55,417 bases of DNA from Patescibacteria group bacterium (GCA_030917865.1 JAUPTX010000005.1:1-55417); one strand, 5' to 3'. Shown: positions 17,897 to 25,925, numbered from the stretch's first letter. The notes: generated by a model from the letters alone, not told the origin. Made by a program: numbers and translations.

Positions 17897-20068
17897 ATGA
17901 AAAAAATCCTTAATATTTTTATCTTAATAACTTTTTTTGTTCTTAATGCAAACCTGACAAACGCCGCGGTTATTAACCCGGTTTTGATTAGTAAAACACC
18001 AAGTGGTGGATTTTCTAATGGTGACTCTGGTAGTGGCGGTCTTTCTGCCGATGGCCGTTATATCGTTTTTGATTCAGAGGCTAGTAATATTATAGCTGGT
18101 GATACAAATGCTGAATCAGATGTTTTTTTGTATAACATAGCAAACGATACTATTAAAAAAATAAGCACTGGGTTGCTTGGTGCTGAAGCGGATGGTTCCT
18201 CTATTGGTTCAATGATTTCTGAGGATGGTAATTACGTTGTTTTTTGGTCAAACGCAACTAATCTGGTAGAAGGTGACACTAATAATCAATTGGATGTTTT
18301 TCGATATAGCACACAAACAGAAGAGATTGAAATAGCTAGCTTGGCCGACGATGATTCTTTAGGTGACTCGGGTTCAGGTTTCCCTTCAGTATCTTCAGAT
18401 GGTAGATATGTTTCATTTGTTTCTGCTGCAACAAATCTTGTTGTTGGTGATACAAATAGCCTAGAGGACGTTTTTATTAGAGATATGGATCTTGGAACAA
18501 CGGAGAGAGTCAATGTTACTTCTTCTGAGGGTCAACAAACATCTGGAGCATTAAACACTTCAATGATGTCTTCAGATGGAAGATATATAGCCTTTAGCAC
18601 AAACTTTCCTTTTGATCCTGCTGATGATAATAATAATCAAGACGTATATATAAGAGATTTACAGCTAGGTATAACAGAGGCAATAAGCGTAGATTCTGAC
18701 GAGCAGTTTATCGCTGACTCTGGTGCGTATAATAATAATCCTGGTATTGGTATAACAGAAGACGGTAGGTATGTCATCTTTGGATCATTTTCCGGGGGGT
18801 TTGTTTCGGGCGATACAAATAATACAGGAGACGTTTTCTTGAGAGATAGGGTTTCTGGTATAACAGAAATTATTAGCACTGGCGACTCAGGTGTGATAGG
18901 AAATGGGGGCTCTTTTCCAATTAGTATTTCTCCCGATGGAAGATATATAGCATTTACTTCTGAGGCTACAAATTTAGTATCGGGAGATACTACAGGAGGT
19001 TTAGATACTATCATTTTTGATATATTTGTTCGTGATACATATAATGATACCGTTAGAAGAGTAACTGTATTTGAAGACGGTACGGAATTTGATGATTATT
19101 CAGACTCTTATCAAATATTTGCAACTGGGGGTCGCTATATCACTTTTACAAGTCTTGCGAGTAATATTGTAAATGGTGATACGAATGGTTTTTATGATGT
19201 TTTCTACGCAGAAATAACAGACATGGATGGAATCGAGCATCAGGTTGAAGATGATGCACCAAACAACGGAGATATAGATGATAATGGATACGACGACGCT
19301 ATCGAAGACAACGTTTCTTCTTTTGTAAATTCAGTTTCTGGAAATTATACTTCGGTTGTAACGACTGGTGATTGTTTCTATAATTCAAATCTTGACTCAG
19401 AAGCAGAATCAGAGCTTGCATCGGAAGATTCAGAATACGACTATCCTTTAGGAATCATTTCTTTTGAAGTTAATTGTAGAGAGGTAGGTGAGACGGCAAC
19501 AGTTTCTGTTTATTGTTTCTGTAATCAAACACCATTAGAAGGTTTGGTTGCTAGAAAATATGACCCAGATACTGGTGAATACACGACGATAGAATCTGCA
19601 GTTATAGAAGAGGTAACAATCGACGGTCAAAGAGCGTTGCGTATGACATACGATGTTGTCGACGGTGGAGTATTAGATGAAGACGGTTTAGAAAACGGAA
19701 CAATTATAGACCCAGTTGGTTTTGGTAGACCTGTACAACAGCAATCAAGTGGTGGTTCTAGATCTTCAGGAAGTATTCCAAAAGAAAAACTTGCTCAGTT
19801 GCTTCAAAACAACACGCAGACATCTACAGAAAATTCTTGTAACAAAAACAATCTTGTAACACTTATGAAAAAAGGTTCAAAGTTTGGAGAAGTTTCTCTG
19901 CTACAATCTTTCTTAAACAAAAACGGATTTAATTCAGGAGTTGTGGATGGATTATTTGGATCGATTACTGATTCTGCGGTAAAAGCCTTCCAAAAATCTA
20001 ACAGTTTGGTGTCTGATGGAATCGTTGGTCCTATAACAAGAGGTGTCATCAATTCTAAGTGTAAATAA
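17897..20068 (+). CDS. Secreted beta-propeller surface protein with C-terminal PG-binding domain
   Basis: 723 residues. A signal peptide (about 1-23) is followed by about seven WD40/PD40-type blades (repeats of DGRYIVFDS / SNIIAGDTN / DVFLYN, residues about 30-440), an acidic linker, a Cys-containing beta domain (ISFEVNCREVGETATVSVYCF), a Gly/Ser linker and a PG_binding_1 domain (FGEVSLLQSFLNKNGF, VDGLFGSITDSAVKAFQ). It is probably exported and wall-attached, with the propeller for binding. No catalytic residues were identified. A perfect-looking sigma-70 promoter for the next gene starts 8 bases after its stop, and there is no terminator between them. Confidence 0.85.
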   Translation: MKKILNIFILITFFVLNANLTNAAVINPVLISKTPSGGFSNGDSGSGGLSADGRYIVFDSEASNIIAGDTNAESDVFLYNIANDTIKKISTGLLGAEADGSSIGSMISEDGNYVVFWSNATNLVEGDTNNQLDVFRYSTQTEEIEIASLADDDSLGDSGSGFPSVSSDGRYVSFVSAATNLVVGDTNSLEDVFIRDMDLGTTERVNVTSSEGQQTSGALNTSMMSSDGRYIAFSTNFPFDPADDNNNQDVYIRDLQLGITEAISVDSDEQFIADSGAYNNNPGIGITEDGRYVIFGSFSGGFVSGDTNNTGDVFLRDRVSGITEIISTGDSGVIGNGGSFPISISPDGRYIAFTSEATNLVSGDTTGGLDTIIFDIFVRDTYNDTVRRVTVFEDGTEFDDYSDSYQIFATGGRYITFTSLASNIVNGDTNGFYDVFYAEITDMDGIEHQVEDDAPNNGDIDDNGYDDAIEDNVSSFVNSVSGNYTSVVTTGDCFYNSNLDSEAESELASEDSEYDYPLGIISFEVNCREVGETATVSVYCFCNQTPLEGLVARKYDPDTGEYTTIESAVIEEVTIDGQRALRMTYDVVDGGVLDEDGLENGTIIDPVGFGRPVQQQSSGGSRSSGSIPKEKLAQLLQNNTQTSTENSCNKNNLVTLMKKGSKFGEVSLLQSFLNKNGFNSGVVDGLFGSITDSAVKAFQKSNSLVSDGIVGPITRGVINSKCK

Positions 20069-20075
20069 TTAAATA

Positions 20076-20104
20076 TTGACAGGTGGGTATATTTAAAGTA
20101 TTGT
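20076..20104 (+). promoter_or_regulatory. Sigma-70 promoter of the T9SS-domain gene
   Basis: TTGACA, a 17-base spacer, then TATTGT. A full -35 box is unusual for this window, where most promoters have only an extended -10. Confidence 0.65.
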
Positions 20105-20125
20105 TTTTTAAAAGTCCTTTGACTA

Positions 20126-21934
20126 ATGAAAACGACACTAACTACCATCTTTTTACTGGTCAGCGTTTTGTCGTCTGGTCAGTATTCGTACAAGCTTTTT
20201 GGCGCATCTACCAATCTGGTTTCGCCAAGTTCGCGCGGCGCTCATGTTGATTCTGACGGGAACACCTTGATGGTTTTCTATGACCGTCATCTTTCTCCTG
20301 GAGATTTCGATATTTGCGCTACAAAGGTTGACCCTTCGGGTAATATTTTGTGGGCGAAGAAATATCGCCTTCCGAGTGTTGACGAGGATGTTTGCCCTTT
20401 GGTGATAGAGAACAGCACTTCATATGTTCTGCTCGGGGTCACGGGTTGGGGAACTCCAAATCCTGATGGGCTCATACTCCGAATAAACAAGTCAACAGGG
20501 AACTGTGACTTGGCTAAGGTTTTCGGAGGAAGTTCTTTCGATTACTTCACCTTTGGGGTGGGTATTTCAGAGCAGAGCTTTCTTGTTTGCGGGTATACTG
20601 GCAATCCTAGTTTTTCCGCATCTTCGTCGAACAGGGGTGATGGCTTTCTCGTGGAGCTTAATTTCAACCTCGACACTCTTCGCACAAGAAGAATTGGTGC
20701 AAACAACCTTTTCGATAAGTTCGACAGAGTGGTGCGGGGTGTTGATGGGCACATTATTTTGGCTGGAACTAGGAAGCCGTTTTCTGCGACGCCGGTTGGT
20801 ACACCTGCTGACTATGACGACCTTTCTTTGGTGAAAGTGTCATACGCATCCTTCAACCCGATTTGGTTACGTCTGTATAATCACTCCGGGAACTTGATCG
20901 AGCAACCTTCTGCGTTGATGCAACTTAGCAATGGAAACATCTATGTTGCAACTCAATTGCCGATGCTCGGTAGTAGTTCGGTCCTAAGACTTGGTTCGTC
21001 TGGTAATGTTTTGCAGAAAACAAAGCTAGAAGAACTGACTGTGCTCGGAATGTCGCAACACTTAGGTGTTTCGGTTCTGGGATACAAGGGCACTACTGCT
21101 ACGATATCAAGACTTGATCCAAACGGACTTACTGTTGGGTTTTCGAACTCTTACAGTTTTGGTTCTACTGGTCAGGGATTCTCTTGGTCTTTGAAGACTA
21201 CGCCTTCTGGTATGGTCACCTTTGGTGGTTCGCACGGTAACACCAGACTTTTCCAGTTAAATGCCGATGCCTTTGGGCAACTGGGGTGCAACGAAACGAC
21301 AACTGTCGTTGGTAACACCGCACTGCTTTTGGATACAGCGAGGATTTTCAATCCGACTCTCGGTCGTTATCCATACAAAGGATCGGCCATAAGTGTGCAG
21401 TCGGTATCGATAAGTCATTCAGAAGATGGTTGTCAGGGATTCGTTTTACCACTAGACGACATAGTTATTGGTGTCGAGCAATCGAACCAAGATGTGATCG
21501 TAAAATGGAATACGGCGCCCGAAGACAGTCAGACTGAAGCTTTCGAGGTCGAGAAGTCGTTCGACGGCTACCTGTTTGAGAAAATAGGTACTGTAGATCG
21601 ATCATCTTACGTTACGGATTATTCTTTCCGTGACAGAGTTAGCCGTTCTAGTTTGGTGTATTACCGAGTAAAAGTTCTAGATTCGTCTGGAACTTCTCGG
21701 TATACACCCGTCGTGTATTTGGATGTTCGGTTGCACGGAAGTGTATATCCGAATCCAAATAGTGGTACGTTCCTCGTCTCTGACGATTTTGTGCCTTACA
21801 TTATTCACAACAACTTGGGAGAAGTTTTGTTTCGCGGAGAGTCGACTTTTGTTAACGTTCCCGGTCTAGCACCTGGAGTTTACACAATAAGAAGTATTCA
21901 AAGCGGAGAAGCTAGATCCTTCGTTGTAAAATGA
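20126..21934 (+). CDS. Secreted protein with T9SS-type C-terminal sorting domain, foreign-looking
   Basis: 602 residues. A signal peptide ending SSG before Gln is followed by a repeat-rich beta domain resembling Bacteroidetes 'T9SS type A sorting' secretomes (residues about 30-435), an FN3-like segment (VIVKWNTAPEDSQTEAFEVEKS, about 450-540) and a C-terminal sorting domain (VYPNPNSGTFLV to APGVYTIRS, about 540-602). In Bacteroidetes that last domain directs export by the type IX system. No T9SS component is in this window. Codon use is unlike the neighbours: many CGC/CGG/CGT Arg and TCG Ser codons, and visibly higher GC. Horizontal transfer, or a misassembled join, is the simplest reading. 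Confidence 0.85.
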   Translation: MKTTLTTIFLLVSVLSSGQYSYKLFGASTNLVSPSSRGAHVDSDGNTLMVFYDRHLSPGDFDICATKVDPSGNILWAKKYRLPSVDEDVCPLVIENSTSYVLLGVTGWGTPNPDGLILRINKSTGNCDLAKVFGGSSFDYFTFGVGISEQSFLVCGYTGNPSFSASSSNRGDGFLVELNFNLDTLRTRRIGANNLFDKFDRVVRGVDGHIILAGTRKPFSATPVGTPADYDDLSLVKVSYASFNPIWLRLYNHSGNLIEQPSALMQLSNGNIYVATQLPMLGSSSVLRLGSSGNVLQKTKLEELTVLGMSQHLGVSVLGYKGTTATISRLDPNGLTVGFSNSYSFGSTGQGFSWSLKTTPSGMVTFGGSHGNTRLFQLNADAFGQLGCNETTTVVGNTALLLDTARIFNPTLGRYPYKGSAISVQSVSISHSEDGCQGFVLPLDDIVIGVEQSNQDVIVKWNTAPEDSQTEAFEVEKSFDGYLFEKIGTVDRSSYVTDYSFRDRVSRSSLVYYRVKVLDSSGTSRYTPVVYLDVRLHGSVYPNPNSGTFLVSDDFVPYIIHNNLGEVLFRGESTFVNVPGLAPGVYTIRSIQSGEARSFVVK

Positions 21935-21936
21935 TA

Positions 21937-21970
21937 ACGCTCGCGCCCCGTAAGGCGCGAGCGTTTTTCT
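21937..21970 (+). terminator. Intrinsic terminator after the T9SS-domain gene
   Basis: ACGCTCGCGCC / GGCGCGAGCGT stem with a CCGTAA loop followed by T5, beginning 3 bases after the stop. Confidence 0.9.
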
Positions 21971-22022
21971 TTTTAATTAAAATATGATAAAAATATCTAT
22001 GAACCTTTAAAACCTTACAGTC

Positions 22023-22340
22023 ATGGGCATATACAAAGTTTCACTAGAGTCTCCAAGGGACGACAGGGACATGGATGTTGTTGCCGTTATTCTTGGTGAC
22101 GGAGAAAAGTCTGGCCAATATCTGAATGATGGCCATCGGTATCTTGTGTCAAAAGTAGTTAATGGGGGCGAGGAAACGCACCCAGGATATGTTCTTTTAG
22201 TTAGAAAAGAAGGTCGTGAGCACCGACTATACCTTCAATCTAGTGAGGATGGTGAACCTAGGCCGCTGTATCGCGAAGAGATCGGTCTTTATGAATTCAT
22301 TTTTCATGATTTTGGAACTGATGAGACCATCTTCGTGTGA
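22023..22340 (+). CDS. Hypothetical protein, orphan higher-GC gene
   Basis: 105 residues, not recognised. It is acidic and soluble with no signal peptide or membrane segment; a beta-rich small domain is suggested by the alternating VAVILGDG / YLVSKVV / GYVLLVRK pattern. Base composition and codon use resemble the 20126 gene more than the core genes. A hairpin precedes and follows it, so it appears to be a self-contained unit. Frame length, a plausible ATG and the downstream terminator support it as a real gene; its function is unknown. Confidence 0.6.
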   Translation: MGIYKVSLESPRDDRDMDVVAVILGDGEKSGQYLNDGHRYLVSKVVNGGEETHPGYVLLVRKEGREHRLYLQSSEDGEPRPLYREEIGLYEFIFHDFGTDETIFV

Positions 22341-22354
22341 GGGTTATCATTTTC

Positions 22355-22383
22355 GAAGGGCGACGGCAGAGCCGTCGCCCTTC
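22355..22383 (+). terminator. Intrinsic terminator
   Basis: A perfect 13-bp stem (GAAGGGCGACGGC / GCCGTCGCCCTTC) with an AGA loop, 14 bases after the stop of the 22023 gene. The T-run is weak. Confidence 0.75.
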
Positions 22384-22460
22384 AATCTATTTTCCTTGAT
22401 TTTTTAATAATTTTAAGGCACAATATTATCCGTTATTAACTTCCTGGTTAATAAACTTAT

Positions 22461-22531
22461 TGCCGGTTCGTCTAATGGTAGGACACCAGGTTTTGGTCCT
22501 GGGTATTGGGGTTCGAGTCCCTGACCGGCAG
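22461..22531 (+). tRNA. tRNA-Gln (anticodon UUG)
   Basis: 71 bases form a full cloverleaf. The acceptor stem is TGCCGGT / ACCGGCA and the anticodon stem CCAGG / CCTGG with loop TTTTGGT (anticodon TTG). The T-loop is GTTCGAGTC. CCA is not encoded. A terminator follows immediately. Confidence 0.95.
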
Positions 22532-22533
22532 CA

Positions 22534-22577
22534 AAAATAAAAACCTCAACATACATTGTTGAGGTTTTTATTTTTAT
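22534..22577 (+). terminator. Intrinsic terminator after tRNA-Gln
   Basis: AAAACCTCAACA paired with TTGTTGAGGTTTT and flanked by A and T runs, just after the tRNA. Confidence 0.85.
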
Positions 22578-22611
22578 TTATCCCATAGTTTAGTTTTTTA
22601 AAAAGATGATA

Positions 22612-22617
22612 TATAAT
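22612..22617 (+). promoter_or_regulatory. -10 box for the AI-2E/PerM-type transporter gene
   Basis: TATAAT ends 10 bases before the ATG at 22628, giving a very short leader. Confidence 0.55.
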
Positions 22618-22627
22618 TAAATTAATT

Positions 22628-23656
22628 ATGGACACAAAAATTCATCCAAAATATTTTTTCTTTACTCTTTTGATTTTATCTGGAGCACTAGCTTTCTTTT
22701 TATATAAACCATTTTTAAATGTTCTGATTTTATCTGCATCACTGTCTTTGGTCTTTAGTCCTGTATACAAATGGTTGAATTCAAAAATGTCTTGGCAAAA
22801 TGGGTGGCTTGCTTCTACTTTTACTATTTTGTTATTTATTTTGATTTTATGTATTCCTTTATTTTTCTTGGGTAAGTCTTTGTTTAAAGAAACAACAAGT
22901 CTTTATAATTCACTAACAAGTACTTATGATTCAAATGAGATTCTGGAGAATTTAGAAATGCAAATATCAAAATTTTCACCAAGTGGTATTGATATAGATT
23001 TAAAAAGAAGAATAGCAGATTTTATTTCAAGTATTTCTGATAACCTGGGATCATTCTTTAACTCAACTCTTAATACTGTATTTTCTTTCTTCTTAATGAT
23101 TCTTTCAATGTTTTATTTTTTGAAAGATGGCGAGAGATGGAAAAAAGCAATTATATTTTTGAGTCCTTTGCCAGATAAATATGACGATAAGATAATTGGT
23201 CGTTTAAAGCGTGCAGTTAACGGAATAATTTTTGGATATTTATTTATTGGTTTTGCTCAGGGTGCTCTTCTTGGCTTTGGACTTTTTATATTTGGAGTAG
23301 AGAATGCTGTTTTATTTGGATTAATAGCTTCTATTGCATCTCTTGTTCCTGTCTTCGGTACTGGCCTCGTTGCCATACCAGTTATACTATTCCTATTTGC
23401 TTCAGGTGACAGTAGTGCCGCCATAGGATTTCTTATTTGGTCTGGAATCGTGGTTGGAACATCAGATGAAATATTGAGACCTTTTGTTATAGGTCATCAT
23501 TTAAATATTCCGCCGATACTAATTTTATTTTCTGTTCTTGGTGGGCTTTCGATGTTTGGACCGCTTGGATTTTTAATTGGGCCTTTAATAATAAGTTTGT
23601 TGCATGCCCTTGTCTCAATATATAAAGAGGATGGAAAGGTTGTTAAATTTGATTAG
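22628..23656 (+). CDS. AI-2E/PerM family transporter
   Basis: 342 residues with about eight membrane segments, in the PF01594 pattern. An N-terminal helical pair is followed by a soluble amphipathic stretch (about 95-150) and a C-terminal bundle with GRLKRAVNGIIFGYLFIGFAQG and PVFGTGLVAIPV, then GPLGFLIGPLII near the end. Family members have been proposed to export autoinducer-2 or to work as Na+/H+ antiporters; the substrate cannot be told from sequence. It is first after the tRNA-Gln terminator, and a small envelope gene follows 62 bases later. Confidence 0.92.
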   Translation: MDTKIHPKYFFFTLLILSGALAFFLYKPFLNVLILSASLSLVFSPVYKWLNSKMSWQNGWLASTFTILLFILILCIPLFFLGKSLFKETTSLYNSLTSTYDSNEILENLEMQISKFSPSGIDIDLKRRIADFISSISDNLGSFFNSTLNTVFSFFLMILSMFYFLKDGERWKKAIIFLSPLPDKYDDKIIGRLKRAVNGIIFGYLFIGFAQGALLGFGLFIFGVENAVLFGLIASIASLVPVFGTGLVAIPVILFLFASGDSSAAIGFLIWSGIVVGTSDEILRPFVIGHHLNIPPILILFSVLGGLSMFGPLGFLIGPLIISLLHALVSIYKEDGKVVKFD

Positions 23657-23718
23657 GTGAAATAAATTTAAAAATAATATAAAATAGTATTTATTATTCT
23701 TATAAATTAATTATTGTT

Positions 23719-24252
23719 ATGAAAAAAGTTTTGATTATAGTTTTAGCTTTGGGGGTTGCCGCTTTCTTTGTTTTTAAAAAAGATAAAGTAGTAGATCAAG
23801 AGCCTGGAGTTTTGGCGGTGGATGAATCTTCACAAGAGTTTGGAGAAGAAACTTTTACAGAGAAAACAACTCTACTTGATCTTGCTAAGAAGGGAGGTGA
23901 TTATAAATGTACATTTTCTCAGACAACTTCTTTGGGTAATTCAAATGGTACTGTATATGTTTCTGGAAAAAATATAAGAGGGGATTTTGTTTCAGAGGTA
24001 TCTATACCAAGCCTTTCTACTATAAGTAAAATTGATACATATATGATAAGCGATGGTGAATCTGTTTATACATGGTCTTCTATGTCTCCTGATGGATTCA
24101 AAGCTCCTGTTGCAGAAGATTCTAAAACTGCCAATAATTCAAATTTAAACAATCCATCAATGCAACAATTAGATTATAAATGTGTTTCTTGGAAAGTTGA
24201 TGAGTCTGTATTTAAAATACCAAACAATATAACTTTTAAAACCACTTTATAA
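23719..24252 (+). CDS. Membrane-anchored envelope protein, LolA/DUF4412-like fold possible
   Basis: 177 residues. One N-terminal membrane segment (about 3-19) is followed by an acidic linker and a beta-rich domain (GDYKCTFSQ, GTVYVSGKNIRGDF, TYMISDGESVYTWSS, YKCVSWKVDESVFKIP). The pattern of a Cys early, a 'D-G-ESVYTWS' strand and a late Cys resembles outer-envelope lipoprotein-carrier folds common in CPR hypotheticals, but I cannot name the family securely. The two Cys could form a disulfide outside the cell. Its transcript ends in a strong terminator shared with the convergent 24283 gene. Confidence 0.7.
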   Translation: MKKVLIIVLALGVAAFFVFKKDKVVDQEPGVLAVDESSQEFGEETFTEKTTLLDLAKKGGDYKCTFSQTTSLGNSNGTVYVSGKNIRGDFVSEVSIPSLSTISKIDTYMISDGESVYTWSSMSPDGFKAPVAEDSKTANNSNLNNPSMQQLDYKCVSWKVDESVFKIPNNITFKTTL

Positions 24253-24288
24253 AAACTAAAGCCCGCCTGTATGGCGGGCTTTTTAGTT
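24252..24288 (+). terminator. Bidirectional terminator
   Basis: AAACTAAAGCCCGCC / GGCGGGCTTTTTAGT with a TGTAT loop, overlapping the stop of the convergent minus-strand gene. Confidence 0.9.
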
Positions 24289-24468
24289 GTTGCTTGGTGT
24301 GATGATTTGGCCGTAGCCCAATCCTTCTTCTTTTAAGAACTTGAGCATTTCTTGCTTGAATTTTTTATTTCTTTTTTCTCTTTGTTTTTTATTCAATGCT
24401 CCAACTTTTTCTGAAGATGTTTTCTTTTTTACTTTTCTTTGTACTGGTCTTCTGATTCTATGTTTCAT
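24283..24468 (-). CDS. Small very basic hypothetical protein
   Basis: 61 residues, not recognised. The first 40 residues are dominated by Lys and Arg (RRPVQRKVKKK, KKQREKRNKKFKQ), followed by a short helical MLKFLKEEG and a Gly-rich end. The composition is that of a nucleic-acid-binding or ribosome-associated protein. It lies convergent to the 23719 gene, sharing its terminator, with a long AT-rich intergenic stretch upstream. The opposite-strand frame is only a low-complexity Phe-rich shadow. Existence is moderately supported. Confidence 0.5.
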   Translation of the reverse strand: MKHRIRRPVQRKVKKKTSSEKVGALNKKQREKRNKKFKQEMLKFLKEEGLGYGQIITPSNN

Positions 24469-24728
24469 TTTTTTCTTTTTTAATTATTTTAATTATAAAA
24501 AAATAAATTGCAAATTATTTTTTTTGAAAAAAATTTAAAAAATAAAAATAAAAAAAAGTTTTACACAGTTTTTTTATTTTTCTTCTATACATTTTAAAAA
24601 AATAAGAGTAAAATTTTATTAGCGTTCACTTGTAAACAATTTTTTTCCTTCAGGCTTTTCTAAAAAGTTTAAAGGAGAACGTTGGTTGAAATTATTAATA
24701 TTAAAATCACGTAAGTGATGTAAATAAT
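24469..24728. other. AT-rich intergenic stretch and leader of the Lys/Ala repeat gene
   Basis: About 260 bases with no convincing protein gene. The left half is A/T homopolymer-rich. The right half holds AAAGGAG at 24671-24677, a rare Shine-Dalgarno-like sequence here. It sits 4 bases before a possible 10-codon TTG-started frame (24682-24714) that ends 14 bases before the ATG at 24729. Whether this leader peptide is translated is speculative. Confidence 0.4.
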
Positions 24729-24821
24729 ATGGCAAAGAAAAAAGCTGCAAAAAAGAAAGTAGCTAAAAAAGCTGCAAAAAAGAAAGTAGCTAAAAAAGCT
24801 GCAAAGAAAAAGAAGAAATAG
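24729..24821 (+). CDS. 30-residue Lys/Ala repeat protein (histone H1-tail-like)
   Basis: ATG-to-TAG frame of 31 codons made only of Met, Ala, Lys and Val. It begins MAKKKAAKKKV, then repeats AKKAAKKKV and ends in a Lys run. The unit is nine residues (27 bases), present about two and a half times. Such AKK repeats are typical of eukaryotic H1-like tails and bacterial histone H1-like proteins, and suggest binding to DNA or RNA. It is followed 13 bases later by a strong terminator, and preceded by an AT-rich leader of over 100 bases with a Shine-Dalgarno-like site. The terminator and clean start support a real gene, but its small size leaves doubt. Confidence 0.65.
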   Translation: MAKKKAAKKKVAKKAAKKKVAKKAAKKKKK

Positions 24822-24834
24822 TTTTATCCTACTA

Positions 24835-24864
24835 ACAAAAAATCCCGCATCGCGGGATTTTTTG
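24835..24864 (+). terminator. Intrinsic terminator
   Basis: ACAAAAAATCCCGC / GCGGGATTTTTTGT with an ATC loop, directly after the Lys/Ala repeat gene. Confidence 0.9.
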
Positions 24865-24868
24865 TTGG

Positions 24869-24877
24869 TGGTATAAT
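24869..24877 (+). promoter_or_regulatory. Extended -10 promoter, leaderless start
   Basis: TGG-TATAAT ends 7 bases before the ATG at 24885 and begins only 5 bases after the preceding terminator. Confidence 0.7.
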
Positions 24878-24884
24878 ACAATTC

Positions 24885-25397
24885 ATGAAAACATTTAGTA
24901 TATTTAAAAACATTTTAATTATAATAGTAGCTTTTGGGGTGACAGTTTCTTTGATGGGTATTTTAAAAAACAAAATTGGTAATAGTCATATTGAAAATAA
25001 TGATTTAATTATTAATGATTCTGAATCTGAGGTTGCACCTCAAGATTCTCCAATAGAACTTATAAGTTTAAAAGGCGTTAAAATTTTTATTGATAAGCCT
25101 TCTGCTTCTGAAGCGGTGATGCAGTCCTTGGTTTTAAAAGGACGAGCTCCCGGCAATTGGTTTTTCGAAGCTAACGCTCCGGTTGTTGTGACTAATTGGG
25201 ACGGTTTAATAATAGGCGAAGGTTATGTTATGACAGAAGAGGATTGGATGACAACGGACTATGTTCCTTTTTCTGGATCTATTAATTTTACGAACACAGA
25301 ATATGGCGATTATGGATTTGTTATCTTTAAAAAAGATAATCCATCAGGTGAATCGCAGTTTGATGATTCTGTAGAGTTTAAGGTTTTATTTAAATAA
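24885..25397 (+). CDS. Gmad2-type Ig-like domain membrane protein
   Basis: 170 residues. An N-terminal membrane segment (about 8-27) is followed by a Gmad2 immunoglobulin-like domain (PF10648) at about 65-168, with the typical IDKPSASEAV, LKGRAPGNWFFEANAPVV, EDWMTTDYVPFSG and GFVIFKKDNPSG motifs. The domain is common in spore-former and CPR surface proteins; its ligand is unknown. The protein is probably anchored in the membrane with the Ig-like part outside. It forms a single-gene unit between a leaderless promoter and a GC-rich terminator shared with the convergent 25432 gene. Confidence 0.85.
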   Translation: MKTFSIFKNILIIIVAFGVTVSLMGILKNKIGNSHIENNDLIINDSESEVAPQDSPIELISLKGVKIFIDKPSASEAVMQSLVLKGRAPGNWFFEANAPVVVTNWDGLIIGEGYVMTEEDWMTTDYVPFSGSINFTNTEYGDYGFVIFKKDNPSGESQFDDSVEFKVLFK

Positions 25398-25403
25398 AAA
25401 ATA

Positions 25404-25434
25404 GAGGGGGCGGCCTGCGGCCGCCCCCTTTTTA
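25404..25434 (+). terminator. Bidirectional GC-rich terminator
   Basis: GGGGGCGGCC / GGCCGCCCCC with a TGC loop and flanking A/T runs, between convergent genes. Confidence 0.9.
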
Positions 25435-25824
25435 TTCTCTGTCTCCAGTTCTCCATGTTGGAGGTTTTTTCTCGATCTTTGTCCACGACTTTAGAGCGAA
25501 GTCGTATTTATACTTGATATTTTTTCCTATTACTTTAACTATGAAGAACTTCGTGCCGTAACTTTCGATCTTCTTTTTACCTTCTTGCATCACGTATTCA
25601 TCGTTGAGTAGTAATCCATATTCAGCATCATGGTTACTCTTTATCACGAAAAGATCTTTCGTCTTTTCACCTGTACATTTTATATGAATAAGTATTCCAA
25701 CTCCAGGAATATTGTATGATTCTTTTTTGTCTCCTTTACAGGTTTGTTCTAGTGAGAGAACGGTTTGACCGCTGGTCTTAATGCAAAGGAAAAGACCAAA
25801 GAGTAGGATTGCTAGCTTTTTCAT
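25432..25824 (-). CDS. Small secreted hypothetical protein with Bacteroidetes-style signal peptide
   Basis: 130 residues, not recognised. The signal peptide ends KTSG before Gln, the '+1 Gln' cleavage pattern described for Bacteroidetes exported proteins. The mature part (about 110 residues) is beta-rich with two Cys (QTCKGDK and HIKCTGEK) that could pair. It is convergent to the Gmad2 gene with a shared hairpin. Its upstream region carries a host-like TATAAT. Base use is somewhat richer in GC than the neighbouring core genes. It may be an acquired gene like 20126. Confidence 0.6.
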   Translation of the reverse strand: MKKLAILLFGLFLCIKTSGQTVLSLEQTCKGDKKESYNIPGVGILIHIKCTGEKTKDLFVIKSNHDAEYGLLLNDEYVMQEGKKKIESYGTKFFIVKVIGKNIKYKYDFALKSWTKIEKKPPTWRTGDRE

Positions 25825-25881
25825 GGCTTAATGAGCTTTGTTTGATTATATAATAATATTATTTATTATTGAATCGTGATT

Positions 25882-25890
25882 TGGTATAAT
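25882..25890 (+). promoter_or_regulatory. Extended -10 promoter
   Basis: TGG-TATAAT, 35 bases before the ATG at 25926. Confidence 0.6.
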
Positions 25891-25925
25891 TAAAATAGAA
25901 TTATTATTTAAATTTGTTTAAATTT

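Noticed and set aside
24341-24538. 65-codon plus-strand Phe-rich frame
   Set aside because: Low-complexity complement of the Lys-rich minus-strand gene and AT-rich spacer.
24738-24809. Tandem DNA repeat (27-base unit) as a non-coding satellite
   Set aside because: The repeat stays in frame from ATG to TAG, and is better explained as the coding sequence of the Lys/Ala repeat protein.
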